Counted from the stretch's first letter, positions 53,263 to 62,315 are shown. The stretch is 64,000 nucleotides of DNA from Sulfitobacter alexandrii (GCF_001886735.1 NZ_CP018076.1:2852001-2916000), one strand, 5' to 3'. Program-made: numbers and translations. The notes: generated by a model from the sequence alone, not told the origin.

Positions 53263-53979
53263 TCAGTATCCTATCCTTCCCAGCAACTCCTGGATAATGC
53301 AGACTGTTTTCTCGACCTGGGCGATATCGGCTTCGAGGATAGCGCGAACGCTGTCATCTGTCTCCTCCGCAAGAGCCTTCCGCAGGTCAGTCAGTTCATC
53401 GGTAAATGCCTGACGCCGCTCTTCCCAGAGTTCCAGTTCTGCAACCTGATCTTTCGTGGCGGGCCCTTCGATCCATGCCGTACCGGTGTTCATGTCGATT
53501 TTCACCTGGTCGGGATGCGGCAGTGGTGATGGCAAGTCCGTGATGTTCAGCGCCTCGCGACGCTGCAGCTCACGGTCCCATTCGATCTTGTAGTCCATCG
53601 CCGTACTTAGCCAAGCATCGGCCAATTCCTTGTTCTGGCGCTCCGTGCTTGACAGCATCTCTGCAAAGAGCCGCTGCGCGCGATGCTGACCCTTGGCAGC
53701 ATTCACCGCCAGTGCACGCACTATCGCTTGCGCCATAGGGACAGACACATTGCGATTGCCGTCACGCACCGTGATCTCGCGGTACGCCTCATCAATGATG
53801 ATTGATTTCAGGCGTTCGTCATTGAGCGCGGGGCGCTTGTTCTTCGCGCCCCGCGGCCGCCCCTTCGGATTGCCGGAGGTTCCGGGCTTGAAGCGGCTCG
53901 ACTTGGGCGGCTTGGCGTAACCGACGTCATAGTTTGTCCCGGGACGAACTGCGGGCAACTTTGCCTTGTCCTTGGTCAT
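53263..53979 (-). CDS. DUF5681 domain-containing protein
   Basis: A 238-residue protein with the DUF5681 signature near its N-terminus: DVGYAKPPKSSRFKPG, then SGNPKGRPRGAKNK. The rest is helical and charged, with LFAEMLSSTERQN and a long C-terminal helix. The family is found in phages and mobile islands, often beside a ParB-type DNA methyltransferase as here; function unproved. It overlaps the methyltransferase gene by 4 bases (53976-53979), so they are coupled. Confidence 0.88.
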   Translation of the reverse strand: MTKDKAKLPAVRPGTNYDVGYAKPPKSSRFKPGTSGNPKGRPRGAKNKRPALNDERLKSIIIDEAYREITVRDGNRNVSVPMAQAIVRALAVNAAKGQHRAQRLFAEMLSSTERQNKELADAWLSTAMDYKIEWDRELQRREALNITDLPSPLPHPDQVKIDMNTGTAWIEGPATKDQVAELELWEERRQAFTDELTDLRKALAEETDDSVRAILEADIAQVEKTVCIIQELLGRIGY

Positions 53980-55277
53980 TCGGCAGCCTCCAGGATCACC
54001 TCAGACGCCGGCCAGCCGCAAAGCACCTGCTCAGCCTCATCCCGGGCGTACTGCTCCCACCGTCTAATGGTCCGGTCGCAATAAATCGGATCGAGTTCAC
54101 AGAGATATCCTCGACGGCCCGTTTTCTCTGCGGCAATCAAGGTCGAACCAGACCCACCAAAGATGTCGAGGACAATGTCGCCCCGTCCGGAGACGTCCCG
54201 GATGGCGTCCGCAATCATCTGCACCGGTTTCACCGTCGGGTGTAGGACGAGTTCCTCCATACGCCCCGCCCGCATGGTGTTCACACCACGGTACTCCCAG
54301 ACATTCGTGCGGTACCGACCATGTTGCCCCAACTCGAAGGTGTTGATGTGCGGTTCCGTCCCCTTTTTGAACACGAAGATCAGTTCGTGGCGCGACCGAT
54401 AGAACGTACCCATGCCACCGTTGTCCTTGGCCCAGACGATAAGGTTCTTCAGCTCATCGTAGACCCCCTGCCCTGCCTCCAGCATCTCGGTTATGTGACG
54501 CCAGTCCATACAGAGGAAGTGGATCGAGCCGTCGAGGCTGTGATCCGCCAGGTTACGCAATGCCGCCGAGAGGAAGACCGTGAACTCTTCTCGGCTCATC
54601 TCGCCTGACGCCATGGCGAACTCACGGTGCTGGGTCTTTCCGGAGTTGCCCACATGGCCATCGATCGGAACGTTGTAGGGCGGATCCGAAAACACCATGC
54701 GGGCCCGCGCGCCCGCCATCAGCAAGTCCACCACCCCGGGGTCCAGCGCGTCACCGCAGACCAGGCGATGCCCCCCCAATTGCCAGACATCACCGGGATG
54801 CACGCGCGGAGGCGCATTCTCCGGCACCACATCGTCTTCGGGATCTCCTGGCTCTTCGGGGGCGACCGAGGCCAGAACACCGTCGATCTCCGGGATTGAG
54901 AACCCGGTGATGCCGATGTCGAAGTCCAGATCAGACGACATCAGCGCGCCAAGCTCTGCTGCCAGCAGATCCTCGTCCCAACCGGCGTTGAGCGCCAGCT
55001 TGTTGTCCGCCAGCACATACGCACGTTTCTCGGCTTCGCTCATGTGGTCGAGCCGCAGGCAGGGCACCGCCGCCCGCCCCAATAGCTTCGCGGCCTCGAC
55101 ACGACCATGGCCGGCAAGAATAGTTCGGGTCTCGTCGATCAGAACCGGGTTGGTGAATCCGAAGGTCCGGATGCTGTCTGCAATCTGGCGCACCTGCTTT
55201 TTGGAATGCGTGCGCGCGTTGCGCGACCAAGGTGTAAGATCGCGGATCGCTATTTGTTCGATGTTAGGCTTGGCCAT
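53976..55277 (-). CDS. ParB-fused site-specific DNA methyltransferase
   Basis: A 433-residue protein. Residues 1-105 form a ParB/Srx-like domain (RNARTHSKKQVRQIADSIRTFG, ILAGHGRVEAAKLLG). From about 155 is a DNA amino-methyltransferase: DPPY at 198-201, FGGSGSTLIAAE late, and IHFLCMDWRH between. It modifies adenine-N6 or cytosine-N4. No restriction enzyme lies beside it, so it is an orphan of mobile-element type. The start at 55277 has GGAG six bases before it. Probably protects the element's DNA or regulates its genes. Confidence 0.9.
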   Translation of the reverse strand: MAKPNIEQIAIRDLTPWSRNARTHSKKQVRQIADSIRTFGFTNPVLIDETRTILAGHGRVEAAKLLGRAAVPCLRLDHMSEAEKRAYVLADNKLALNAGWDEDLLAAELGALMSSDLDFDIGITGFSIPEIDGVLASVAPEEPGDPEDDVVPENAPPRVHPGDVWQLGGHRLVCGDALDPGVVDLLMAGARARMVFSDPPYNVPIDGHVGNSGKTQHREFAMASGEMSREEFTVFLSAALRNLADHSLDGSIHFLCMDWRHITEMLEAGQGVYDELKNLIVWAKDNGGMGTFYRSRHELIFVFKKGTEPHINTFELGQHGRYRTNVWEYRGVNTMRAGRMEELVLHPTVKPVQMIADAIRDVSGRGDIVLDIFGGSGSTLIAAEKTGRRGYLCELDPIYCDRTIRRWEQYARDEAEQVLCGWPASEVILEAAE

Positions 55278-55413
55278 GGCTGGCTCCATTGCTGTGGCTG
55301 CTCGCAGACAGAGTCACTCCGACTGCCTCGTTCGTAAGATATATCTACCGTCTGGCCAAATGTCAAATCCACGCGTATGGTTGCGTCAGACGAGGAAAAC
55401 AAAGAGGCTATCC

Positions 55414-55743
55414 ATGGACATCGGAGAACGGCTGTTCAGCCTACGGTCGAAAACCGGCGAGTCCCTGCAACAGGTGGCAGACAAGGTGGGCGTGTCGAAA
55501 GCACACGTCTGGGAATTGGAGAAGGGACGCAGCAAGAATCCCTCCTTCGACCTTGTGCGCAAGCTGGCAGCGCATTTTGGGGTGAGTGTCGATGTCCTCA
55601 ATGGCGACGCCTCCGAGCCGGACAAGAAGGACATGGCGGTCGATCGCATCCACCGCGGCCTTGAGGAACTCTCTGAGCGCGACCGTGGCATCGTGGAGCA
55701 GATGATCGAGGCTATGAGGAACAAGAGTACAAGTGACGTTTGA
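55414..55743 (+). CDS. XRE-family transcriptional regulator
   Basis: A 109-residue helix-turn-helix protein. IGERLFSLRSKTGESLQQVADKVGVSKAHVWELEKGR (in pieces) is the Cro/C1-type HTH, with the recognition helix around KAHVWELEKG. ATG 55414 has AAAGAGG upstream. It overlaps the ImmA/IrrE gene (GTG 55733), forming the regulator-protease pair known from ICEs and prophages, where the protease cleaves the repressor. Divergent from the methyltransferase gene, whose promoter it may control. Confidence 0.92.
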   Translation: MDIGERLFSLRSKTGESLQQVADKVGVSKAHVWELEKGRSKNPSFDLVRKLAAHFGVSVDVLNGDASEPDKKDMAVDRIHRGLEELSERDRGIVEQMIEAMRNKSTSDV

Positions 55744-56611
55744 CACTGTCGCTCTCGACCGGATGAAACTCTCGGACATCCATGCACCACGTCGCCTTGG
55801 CAAGGTCCTGCACGACATGCTTGGACGCCTCGATGGCCCTGTCCCAATTCTCGACATCGCCCGCGCCCTCGACGTCTCCGAAGTTCGACTGGACGAGTTC
55901 GATGGTTTTGAAGGAATGCTGCTGACAACCCCGGCAAGAAGAACGGCAACCATACTTGCCAACACGAGATACGGGACGCGTCGCGCGCGTTTCTCCGTGG
56001 CCCACGAGCTCGGTCATTTCCTCTTGGAGAGGCATGTTCTTTCAGACGCGAACGGGTTTCGATGCACGCCCAGAGACCTTCGGGAGACCCGAGATGGACA
56101 GCGGCACTTCAGACAGGAGGCTGAAGCTAACCAGTTCGCGATCGAGGCCCTAGCACCAGTTTCGATGGTGAAACCCTTTCTAAATGGCGAACCCGATCTG
56201 CGCGCTGCGCTCTCACTGCGCAACCTTCTCGACATCAGTCTGGAAGCGGCAGTCCGGCGGATTTTGGACTTGGCGCCAGTGTTTCTAGGGGCCGTGTGGT
56301 CTCACAATGGTGCTATCCGCTACCTAATCAGAACTCAGGCCTTCCCCTTTTTGACCTGTGGCAAGGGCACCCTCCTGCCCGAGGCCTCTGCAGCGGCGAG
56401 CGCAGTCGCCAACGGCAAAAGAGGAATTACTGAAATGCGAGATGTGCATTCAACAATCTGGACTGACCGGGCCGACATTGGGCTGAAAGAGCAGACCCGC
56501 GTAGGGAAAAATGGGCACGCGGTGACGCTTCTATGGGCAGATCTTCCGGACCATGACGACGAAGAAAAAGATCATGGTGTGGCTGAACTCGTAGTCCCCG
56601 GTTTCCGCTGA
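55733..56611 (+). CDS. ImmA/IrrE family metallopeptidase
   Basis: A 292-residue protease with the zinc motif HELGH (His91, Glu92, His95) in ARFSVAHELGHFLLERH and a distal Glu/Asn region EAEANQFAIEALAP. The C-terminal 100 residues are unassigned. The start is GTG 55733, overlapping the regulator by 11 bases; an ATG at 55763 is also possible. Such enzymes cleave XRE repressors on DNA damage or other signals, releasing an element's genes. Confidence 0.92.
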   Translation: MTFDTVALDRMKLSDIHAPRRLGKVLHDMLGRLDGPVPILDIARALDVSEVRLDEFDGFEGMLLTTPARRTATILANTRYGTRRARFSVAHELGHFLLERHVLSDANGFRCTPRDLRETRDGQRHFRQEAEANQFAIEALAPVSMVKPFLNGEPDLRAALSLRNLLDISLEAAVRRILDLAPVFLGAVWSHNGAIRYLIRTQAFPFLTCGKGTLLPEASAAASAVANGKRGITEMRDVHSTIWTDRADIGLKEQTRVGKNGHAVTLLWADLPDHDDEEKDHGVAELVVPGFR

Positions 56612-56985
56612 TCCACGAGGCTCCGGTTCTATCCTGTTCCCTTCCCTGTTCTCCGCTACCCTTTCCCTGATGTCAGTTTCAAAATTCCCTGTTCTGCAGA
56701 GAACAGGGAATTGCCTGCAAGCCATTGAAACTGCGTGATGATCCAGCGCTATCCACCAAATATTCACCAGCATATGGCCAAAAATCAGCGGGGGTCCCTG
56801 TTAATTCCCTGTTAATCGCTCGAAATGACCAGACCGGATAGCCAGAGACTGGCAGCACAGCCACCTCCCTCCCGCAATCCGGACCGTTCGACCTGGGCGC
56901 AGCGCTCTGCCCGTGGTTTGAAAGCGTTGCCGTAGGGGTAGCGCGCAGGAAATGTTGGAGAAAAAGCAAAGAAAAATTTCAGGAC
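56612..56985. other. Non-coding region with TTCCCTGTT repeats and a palindrome
   Basis: 374 bases without a gene. The word TTCCCTGTT occurs at 56642 and inside the palindrome at 56683-56712, GTCCCTGTTAATTCCCTGTTAA (22 bases split here as two words) lies near 56794-56812, and a variant TTCCCTGAT at 56662. The clustering suggests protein-binding sites, an attachment region or an origin-like element. No promoter or RNA gene recognised. Confidence 0.6.
56683..56712. repeat. 13-bp inverted repeat AATTCCCTGTTCT with 4-base centre
   Basis: AATTCCCTGTTCT-GCAG-AGAACAGGGAATT: both arms match perfectly over 13 bases. It lies 72 bases after the protease stop codon. It could fold as a hairpin terminator-like structure, but without a T-run, and may be a dimeric protein-binding site. 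Confidence 0.75.
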
Positions 56986-57660
56986 CTACTTCTCCAACTT
57001 TCGTCCACCCTCACGCCGCTTCTCAGCTTCAGCCATCTCGATCGCCTCGTGTAGTTTGTTTTGGAGCCAGTCGTAGATGTGTTCAGAAATTTCGATCGCC
57101 TGCTTTGACCTGTCAGTCTTTGGGTTCGGAACAGGATAGACTTCGTTACGTGTCTTAACCGCGGTCAAAATAACGAAGTGCTCATATTGGACAACTTCCT
57201 GCTTCGATAAGGTCCCTCCAATGTGCCTCCCATCTTTAACTACTATGGTTCCGCTAGGAAGTGAGCGGTACATTCCGTCTTTGCTTCCAATGACATTGCC
57301 TACCATAACGTGCTTGCCATTACCCAAAAATGACGCGCCTCCTATGGAAACTCTCCTAGGCTGAGCATCGCGCTTACTCTCAAAAACGTGGTTCGCGTCA
57401 GCTCTTGCTTGGAACGCAAATTGGAGCAAAGGGTCGCTTTTCTGCTCTGCCAATAGCTTATCGGACCACCCCTTAGAGCGACCGTCGTTAGTCGCTCTCC
57501 GCAGAGCGGAAACAGCTTTGACATAGTGATCAAGTACGCCGGACCAAGCACGCCACAGCTTCTTTGTTTCTTGAACAGAAACTAACTCTTTTAAGGAATC
57601 TCCGACATATTCAACTTCTTGTTCCGCATTGCGGAGTATCTGTTCGTAGCCTTGCCTCAT
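56986..57660 (-). CDS. HEPN-like hypothetical protein
   Basis: A 224-residue protein of unassigned family. Residues 70-95, SDPLLQFAFQARADANHVFES, resemble a group of hypothetical proteins with a helical core and the pattern R(x)4H (Arg86, His91), as in HEPN domains. The C-terminal half is beta-rich (ASFLGNGKHVMVGNVIGSKDG in part). It overlaps the small upstream frame by ATGA (57657-57660). AT-richer than the right flank. An RNA-targeting toxin-like role is only a suggestion. Confidence 0.6.
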   Translation of the reverse strand: MRQGYEQILRNAEQEVEYVGDSLKELVSVQETKKLWRAWSGVLDHYVKAVSALRRATNDGRSKGWSDKLLAEQKSDPLLQFAFQARADANHVFESKRDAQPRRVSIGGASFLGNGKHVMVGNVIGSKDGMYRSLPSGTIVVKDGRHIGGTLSKQEVVQYEHFVILTAVKTRNEVYPVPNPKTDRSKQAIEISEHIYDWLQNKLHEAIEMAEAEKRREGGRKLEK

Positions 57661-57854
57661 TTCTGACCTTCCTGATTTATTGATCCAACTGCTGAAGGCA
57701 TGTGCTTAGCAAATTCTTTCTTGATGCAAATTAGCCTGCCGTTGAAATCCGCCGATGCTGTTTGGGGAGTTCTCGTGGATACCCTTCCATCATGAATGGC
57801 GATTTCAAAAGGCCAAGTAGCGCACAGTAAATGTTGGCCCAGCGGGCGGGACAA
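57657..57854 (-). CDS. Short reading frame coupled to the HEPN-like gene, possibly a truncated gene at the island edge
   Basis: 65 codons from TTG 57854 to a TGA that overlaps the next ATG (ATGA). PFEIAIHDGRVSTRT and FNGRLICIKKEFAKHM look protein-like. The beginning of the frame lies close to the point where sequence becomes GC-rich and native-looking, so it may be the 3' end of a gene cut by the island junction. No good ribosome-binding site seen. Confidence 0.35.
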   Translation of the reverse strand: MSRPLGQHLLCATWPFEIAIHDGRVSTRTPQTASADFNGRLICIKKEFAKHMPSAVGSINQEGQK

Positions 57855-57873
57855 TACGCCGGCTTGCCGGCTG

Positions 57874-58467
57874 TCAGCAGCTCCGGGCGTCCGGGTCGGA
57901 AACTGCCGTCCAGAGTTGGGGATAGTGTCGCACGATGCCGAAATCGTCAGTCACGAGAGTTGCCGCATAGTCGTGGGACGGCGAGCGATATGCGAACTCG
58001 GTTCGCGATAGACGCCGGTACACCTGCCTCAGAGGCTTGAAACGCCAGTCCTGCGTATCGAGCCAGACAGCGGTGGTTTCTGCTTCTTCACCAACGGCCA
58101 GTCCCAGCCGCCTGATCGCGTTCGTATTCGTGGCAGGCGTGAAGCCGAGGTCGACGTCGAGAAGGCCACTTGCGCCCTCAACGTCCGAACAGTCGCTGCT
58201 CCATGTACCCGCCGGGTTCCGCGACAGGCGGAAATCTCTTTCCGTTCCGCCGACCCAACCGCTGACCCGGGCGGACCGCGTCGACCAATCCGGATTGCAG
58301 GAAACGCGATACTCGAACTTCGCCGGCTCATCGCCCTCCAGATAAAGCGCCGTGCCTGAAATTCTGTAGCCATCGCCGGAAAGCGCGTAGGTGCAGGCAT
58401 CCATCCCCTCGGCGTCGATCCGGCGCCACAAGACTTTACGTGGAAGCTGCGTCTGGTCTGTGCTCAT
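57874..58467 (-). CDS. Putative glycolipid-binding family protein (DUF1089/PF06475-like)
   Basis: A 197-residue protein. VLWRRIDAEGMDACTYALSGDGYRISGTALY (in pieces), FEYRVSCNPDWSTRSARVSGWVG and the ending VTDDFGIVRHYPQLW match the glycolipid-binding family found in many bacteria. Beta-rich, no signal peptide. Function not proved. It lies 60 bases downstream of the amidase gene on the same strand and may be co-transcribed with the amide operon. GC-rich and native-looking. Confidence 0.8.
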   Translation of the reverse strand: MSTDQTQLPRKVLWRRIDAEGMDACTYALSGDGYRISGTALYLEGDEPAKFEYRVSCNPDWSTRSARVSGWVGGTERDFRLSRNPAGTWSSDCSDVEGASGLLDVDLGFTPATNTNAIRRLGLAVGEEAETTAVWLDTQDWRFKPLRQVYRRLSRTEFAYRSPSHDYAATLVTDDFGIVRHYPQLWTAVSDPDARSC

Positions 58468-58527
58468 GCAGGCACCCTACCACCAATGCATCCGTTTTGC
58501 CCGCCCCGGTCCCGAACTTCACCTGCG

Positions 58528-60213
58528 TCAGCTCGTTCGCGGCGGCAGCACGCGATAGGGACCGGTCGCCTCGAACGCGCTGGCGCAGGACAGCAGCGCG
58601 TTGTCGGACCAGCCCCGTCCCGCAAAGGTCAGGCCGACCGGCATCCCGATGTCATCCGCGATGCCCATCGGCACGGTGACCGTGGGAACGCCGCAATGGC
58701 GGATGGCCAGATTTCCGTTCGCGACCCAGGTGCCGTTGCGCCACGCAAGGTCGGCGGACGCGGGTGTCACATCGGCATCTGCGGGCCCGACGTCGGCAAC
58801 GGCGGGGAAGATCACCGCGTCCAGGCCGAGATCGTCGAGCCAGTCCTCGAGATCCCTGCGCCGCGTCGCCTCGAGCCCCTCGAGCCCTTCCGCGAGGCCG
58901 GGAATATCCCTGAAATCGTCGACCCCCTGTGCGCGTGCAAACGCGGGGTAGTCGGCAATATCGTGATCGAACCCGAAATAGCGGTCGGGCAAGGCCCCGT
59001 CGGGGTGCGGAAATATCGATGCGCCACCGACCTGGCTGAGGCGGTTCAAACGCGGGTCGGCATTCAGACGCAGGAACAGATCCCAGGACCAGACCGACAG
59101 ATTCCAGGCTTCGCGATCGAGGAACCCGTCGGGGACAAGGCCACGGTTGCGGATGGTGGGTGCACCGGGGCGGTCGCCTTCGTAGTTCGTGATGAGCGGA
59201 AAGTCGGTCACGATCACCTCTGCCCCTTCCGCCTCCAGCGCCGCGCAAGCACGCTCCATCAGGCGGATGAACGAGGGCCGGGTGTCGATCCGCTGTCCCG
59301 TGGAGCCGCCGATGCCGCCCTCGGGGTTGGTCCCCGCCTCCGGATCGGCGTTGATGTACATCGCAGGCAGGGCAAAGCGCCGGCCTTTCAGCGTCGCCGT
59401 CCCGGCCAGGGCCGAATAGGACTCAGGCCGAACCTGCGACGCGGCCGGTATCGAAACCCACGGCTGCATCCGCCAGAAATCGCCTTCGGTCTCGGGATCG
59501 TCGGCGACGAGGAGGTCGAGAAGCGCCAGCATGTCCGCCATGCTTCTGGTATGCGGAACGACCACGTCCATCGTCGGAACGAGGGGCCAGTTGCCGCGAA
59601 CCGAAATCACGCCGCGACTGGGCGTGTAGGCGCAGAGCGCGTTGTTCGCGGCGGGTGCCCGCCCGCTCGACCATGTTTCTTCGCCCAGGCCGAAGGCGGC
59701 GAAGCTTGCCGCGGTCGCGGTGCCCGATCCGTTCGACGACCCCGAGGCAAAGGCCGCCGTCAGGAAATCGGCGTTGTAGGGAGACTCGGCCCGCCCGTAG
59801 AGCCCGCGCTGCATCCCGCCGTTGGCCATCGGCGGCATGTTCGTCAGACCGATCAGGATCGCGCCCGCCGCACGTAGCCGGGAGATGACGAAGGCGTCGT
59901 CGTTGGCGACGAGATCCGCGAACGCCGGCGAGCCGCTGGCCACGGTCATGCCGCGCACCTTGTAGCTGTTCTTGGCGGTATAGGGGATGCCGTCGAACGC
60001 CGAAAGCAATTGCCCCGCGGCCCGGCGTTCGTCCGATGCACGCGCCTCTGCAAGGGCTTCCGGGTTCAGCAACGGCACGGCGTTCAGTCGGATCCCGCCG
60101 TGATCGTAACGGGCGATGCGGTCGAGATAGGCTGACACCAACTGCTCCGCAGTGGTCTCTCCGGCGGCAAGTGCCGCCTGCAGGTCCGCGATCGACGCCT
60201 CTACGACATTCAT
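58528..60213 (-). CDS. Amidase signature family enzyme
   Basis: A 561-residue amidase. The catalytic Lys lies in PYTAKNSYK (near residue 81), and the Ser-rich motif is ASGSSNGSGTATAASFAAFGLG, with the usual GGSS GGSGAAVA form relaxed. Later motifs include GNLAIRHCGVPTVTVPMG and GMPVGLTFAGRGWSD. The sequence TWSSGRAPAANN replaces the common TGGSIRxPA, so substrate preference may be unusual. The gene follows an ABC transporter of the urea/amide type, which points to hydrolysis of an imported amide. GAGGAG stands before the ATG. Confidence 0.9.
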   Translation of the reverse strand: MNVVEASIADLQAALAAGETTAEQLVSAYLDRIARYDHGGIRLNAVPLLNPEALAEARASDERRAAGQLLSAFDGIPYTAKNSYKVRGMTVASGSPAFADLVANDDAFVISRLRAAGAILIGLTNMPPMANGGMQRGLYGRAESPYNADFLTAAFASGSSNGSGTATAASFAAFGLGEETWSSGRAPAANNALCAYTPSRGVISVRGNWPLVPTMDVVVPHTRSMADMLALLDLLVADDPETEGDFWRMQPWVSIPAASQVRPESYSALAGTATLKGRRFALPAMYINADPEAGTNPEGGIGGSTGQRIDTRPSFIRLMERACAALEAEGAEVIVTDFPLITNYEGDRPGAPTIRNRGLVPDGFLDREAWNLSVWSWDLFLRLNADPRLNRLSQVGGASIFPHPDGALPDRYFGFDHDIADYPAFARAQGVDDFRDIPGLAEGLEGLEATRRRDLEDWLDDLGLDAVIFPAVADVGPADADVTPASADLAWRNGTWVANGNLAIRHCGVPTVTVPMGIADDIGMPVGLTFAGRGWSDNALLSCASAFEATGPYRVLPPRTS

Positions 60214-60246
60214 GTCCCGCTCCTCGTTACAGGTTACAGGTGCCCG

Positions 60247-60270
60247 CCGCTCCGCGGGCCGGCGGAGCGG
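60247..60270. terminator. Hairpin between the binding-protein and amidase genes
   Basis: CCGCTCCGC-GGGCCG-GCGGAGCGG is a perfect 9-bp stem with a 6-base loop. There is no T-run on the minus strand, so it is more likely an mRNA stability or attenuation element within the operon than a full terminator. A short direct repeat ACAGGTTACAGGT lies between it and the amidase start. The remainder of 60214-60417 holds nothing recognisable. Confidence 0.5.
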
Positions 60271-60417
60271 GGCAGCGATGCCGGCGCGCCCGACACCTTC
60301 AATTCAAGTGTGTTCGAAGGCGGGTCGCACCGCAAGCGGCCGCTGTCGATCCGGCCGCCTGCCATGATTGCCGCGGGCACCGGGCAAAGGTGCCGAGCGC
60401 CCGCAGCTTTCCCTCGC

Positions 60418-61590
60418 CTAGCTCAGCGAACAGTTCGGATCGTTGGCCTTGATCCGTCCGAAGTTTTCCACGATGTCGAACAGCCCGTCTGCCCGGACCC
60501 GACCGATGATCGAGTTGGTGGACATGATGTTGGTCTCGGGTGACACCGACACCGTGCCCTGGGGGGCCTCCAACGTCATGCTCGTTATCGCCTCGACCAG
60601 CTCCGGATCCGACGTGCCGCCCGTCTGCTCCACCGCCGCCGCGTAGAGCATGAACCCCGTGTAGGCCGCTTCGGAAATGGAATTGACGAGCGCGTTCTCA
60701 CCGAACATGTCGCGGTAGGCGGCGACGAAGGCGTTGTTTTCGGGGCTGTCGATGGTGGTGAAGTAGGACTGCGCCGACAGCATGCCTTCCGCCTCGCCGT
60801 CCGGCAGCGCGCTGGTGGTGAAGACTTCGTCGAAGGCCTGGGTCACGTAGGCGGGCTTCATGTCGAAGCTGCGGTACTGCTTGACCGCCGTGATCGCGTC
60901 GTTGCCCACGACCATCGTCCAGACCATGTCGGGATCGACCTCGCGCACCTTCTGCATCGACGGGCCGTAGTCCTGCGTGCCGAAGGGGAACAGGTCCACG
61001 CCCACGACCTCGCCGCCGTGCTTTTCAAAGGCTTCCTGGATGATCTTCGACGACACCTGCGCCCAGGCATAATCCGATCCCTGGATATAGCAGGTCTTGC
61101 CGACATTCTCGACCAGCCATGGCACGTAGTTGTCGATCTGCTGGTTCGGCACGCCCCCTGTCGCAATCATGAAGGGGTCGCATTCCCCGCCCTCGTAATA
61201 GGTGGGATAAATGTAGAGCTTCTTGGCCGGGCCGGTGACGGAAAGCGTCGCCGTTCGCTCGAGGCTCAGGATGCCGCCCATCATGACGTCCACGTTGTCC
61301 GAGAAAAGCAGCTTGCGCGCCTTGTCCACGGCGCCCTTGGTGCTGGTCTGGTTGTCTTCGATGATCAGGTTCACTTCTCGTCCGCCGATGCCGTTGTCGG
61401 CATTCAGCTGGGCCGCGGCCAGCTTGTAGCAGTTGGCCAGCGTTTCGCCCAGGATCGCGGACAGCCCGGTGAGCGGCGCCGTGACGCCCACGTTGATCAC
61501 GTCGGCGGCACGCAGGATCGACGGCGCCCCCAGGGCAAGCACACCCGCCGCCCCGGTGGATTTCAGCATTTGTCTTCTCGAGATACTCAT
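60418..61590 (-). CDS. ABC transporter substrate-binding protein, urea/short-chain amide type
   Basis: A 390-residue periplasmic binding protein of the Peripla_BP_6/AmiC-UrtA type. The N-terminus MSISRRQMLKSTGAAGVLAL with APSILRA is a Tat signal. Mature motifs: VNVGV-type start INVGVTAPLTG, SAILGETLANCYKLA, LSLERTATL, then YYEGGECDPFMIATG and GSDYAWAQ. The start at 61590 has AGGGG 6 bases upstream; an ATG at 61611 is possible. Gene order (permease, two ATPases, binding protein, amidase) supports uptake of urea or a short amide. Confidence 0.92.
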   Translation of the reverse strand: MSISRRQMLKSTGAAGVLALGAPSILRAADVINVGVTAPLTGLSAILGETLANCYKLAAAQLNADNGIGGREVNLIIEDNQTSTKGAVDKARKLLFSDNVDVMMGGILSLERTATLSVTGPAKKLYIYPTYYEGGECDPFMIATGGVPNQQIDNYVPWLVENVGKTCYIQGSDYAWAQVSSKIIQEAFEKHGGEVVGVDLFPFGTQDYGPSMQKVREVDPDMVWTMVVGNDAITAVKQYRSFDMKPAYVTQAFDEVFTTSALPDGEAEGMLSAQSYFTTIDSPENNAFVAAYRDMFGENALVNSISEAAYTGFMLYAAAVEQTGGTSDPELVEAITSMTLEAPQGTVSVSPETNIMSTNSIIGRVRADGLFDIVENFGRIKANDPNCSLS

Positions 61591-61613
61591 GGTTTTCCCC
61601 TGTTGGTTCATTT

Positions 61614-62315
61614 TCAGATGGCCAGGTGACGGGCGACGAATTCCTCGTCGTCCAAGAGCGTGGGCGGGCCTTCGGCCACGATCTTTCCCTTGTCCATGAC
61701 AAGGCAGCGATGGGCGGTGGTGCGGATCAGATTGAGATTCTGCTCGACCAGCAGGACCGACAACCGCCGCTCCTTCACGATCCGGGTGATGAGGTCGCCG
61801 ATAAGATCGACGATGTTGGGCTGAATGCCTTCCGACGGCTCGTCCAGCAGCAGCACCTTCGGCTTGCCGCACAACGCGCGGGCGAGCGCGAGTTGCTGCT
61901 GCTCCCCTCCCGACAGCGTCCCGCCCATCTGGCCCAGACGCTCGCGCAGCCGCGGGAACATCTCCAGCACATCCTCCATGGCGTCAGGGTCGTGGCCACC
62001 CGCCGCGCGCATGCCGGTCAGCAGGTTTTCCTCGACCGTCAGCTTCGCGAAAATCTGCCGTCCCTGGGGCACGTAGCCGATCCCGGCGCGGGCAAGCGCG
62101 TAGGGCTTCATCCCCGCCGTGTCCCCGTCGAGGAAGCGGATGGTCCCGCCGGTCTTCGGCAGGTGGCCGGTCAGCACGCGCATCAGCGTGGTCTTGCCCA
62201 CCCCGTTGCGGCCGATGACGGTCAGAACCTCCTCTTCGCCCAGTTCGAAGGACAGGTCGCTCAGTACATTGATGGTACCGTATCCACCGGTCAGGTCTTG
62301 TGCAGACAGGATCAT
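61614..62315 (-). CDS. ABC transporter ATP-binding protein, LivF/UrtE type
   Basis: A 233-residue ATPase. Walker A GRNGVGKT (residues 35-42), signature LSGGEQQQLALARAL, Walker B VLLLDEPSEG. Typical of UrtE/LivF, which pairs with the LivG-type ATPase encoded just upstream. The start at 62315 overlaps the end of that gene by ATGA. It supplies energy for amide or urea uptake at the inner membrane. Confidence 0.94.
   Translation of the reverse strand: MILSAQDLTGGYGTINVLSDLSFELGEEEVLTVIGRNGVGKTTLMRVLTGHLPKTGGTIRFLDGDTAGMKPYALARAGIGYVPQGRQIFAKLTVEENLLTGMRAAGGHDPDAMEDVLEMFPRLRERLGQMGGTLSGGEQQQLALARALCGKPKVLLLDEPSEGIQPNIVDLIGDLITRIVKERRLSVLLVEQNLNLIRTTAHRCLVMDKGKIVAEGPPTLLDDEEFVARHLAI

Noticed and set aside
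53976..55277. Restriction-modification system
   Set aside because: No restriction endonuclease gene is adjacent; the neighbours are DUF5681 and an XRE/ImmA pair.
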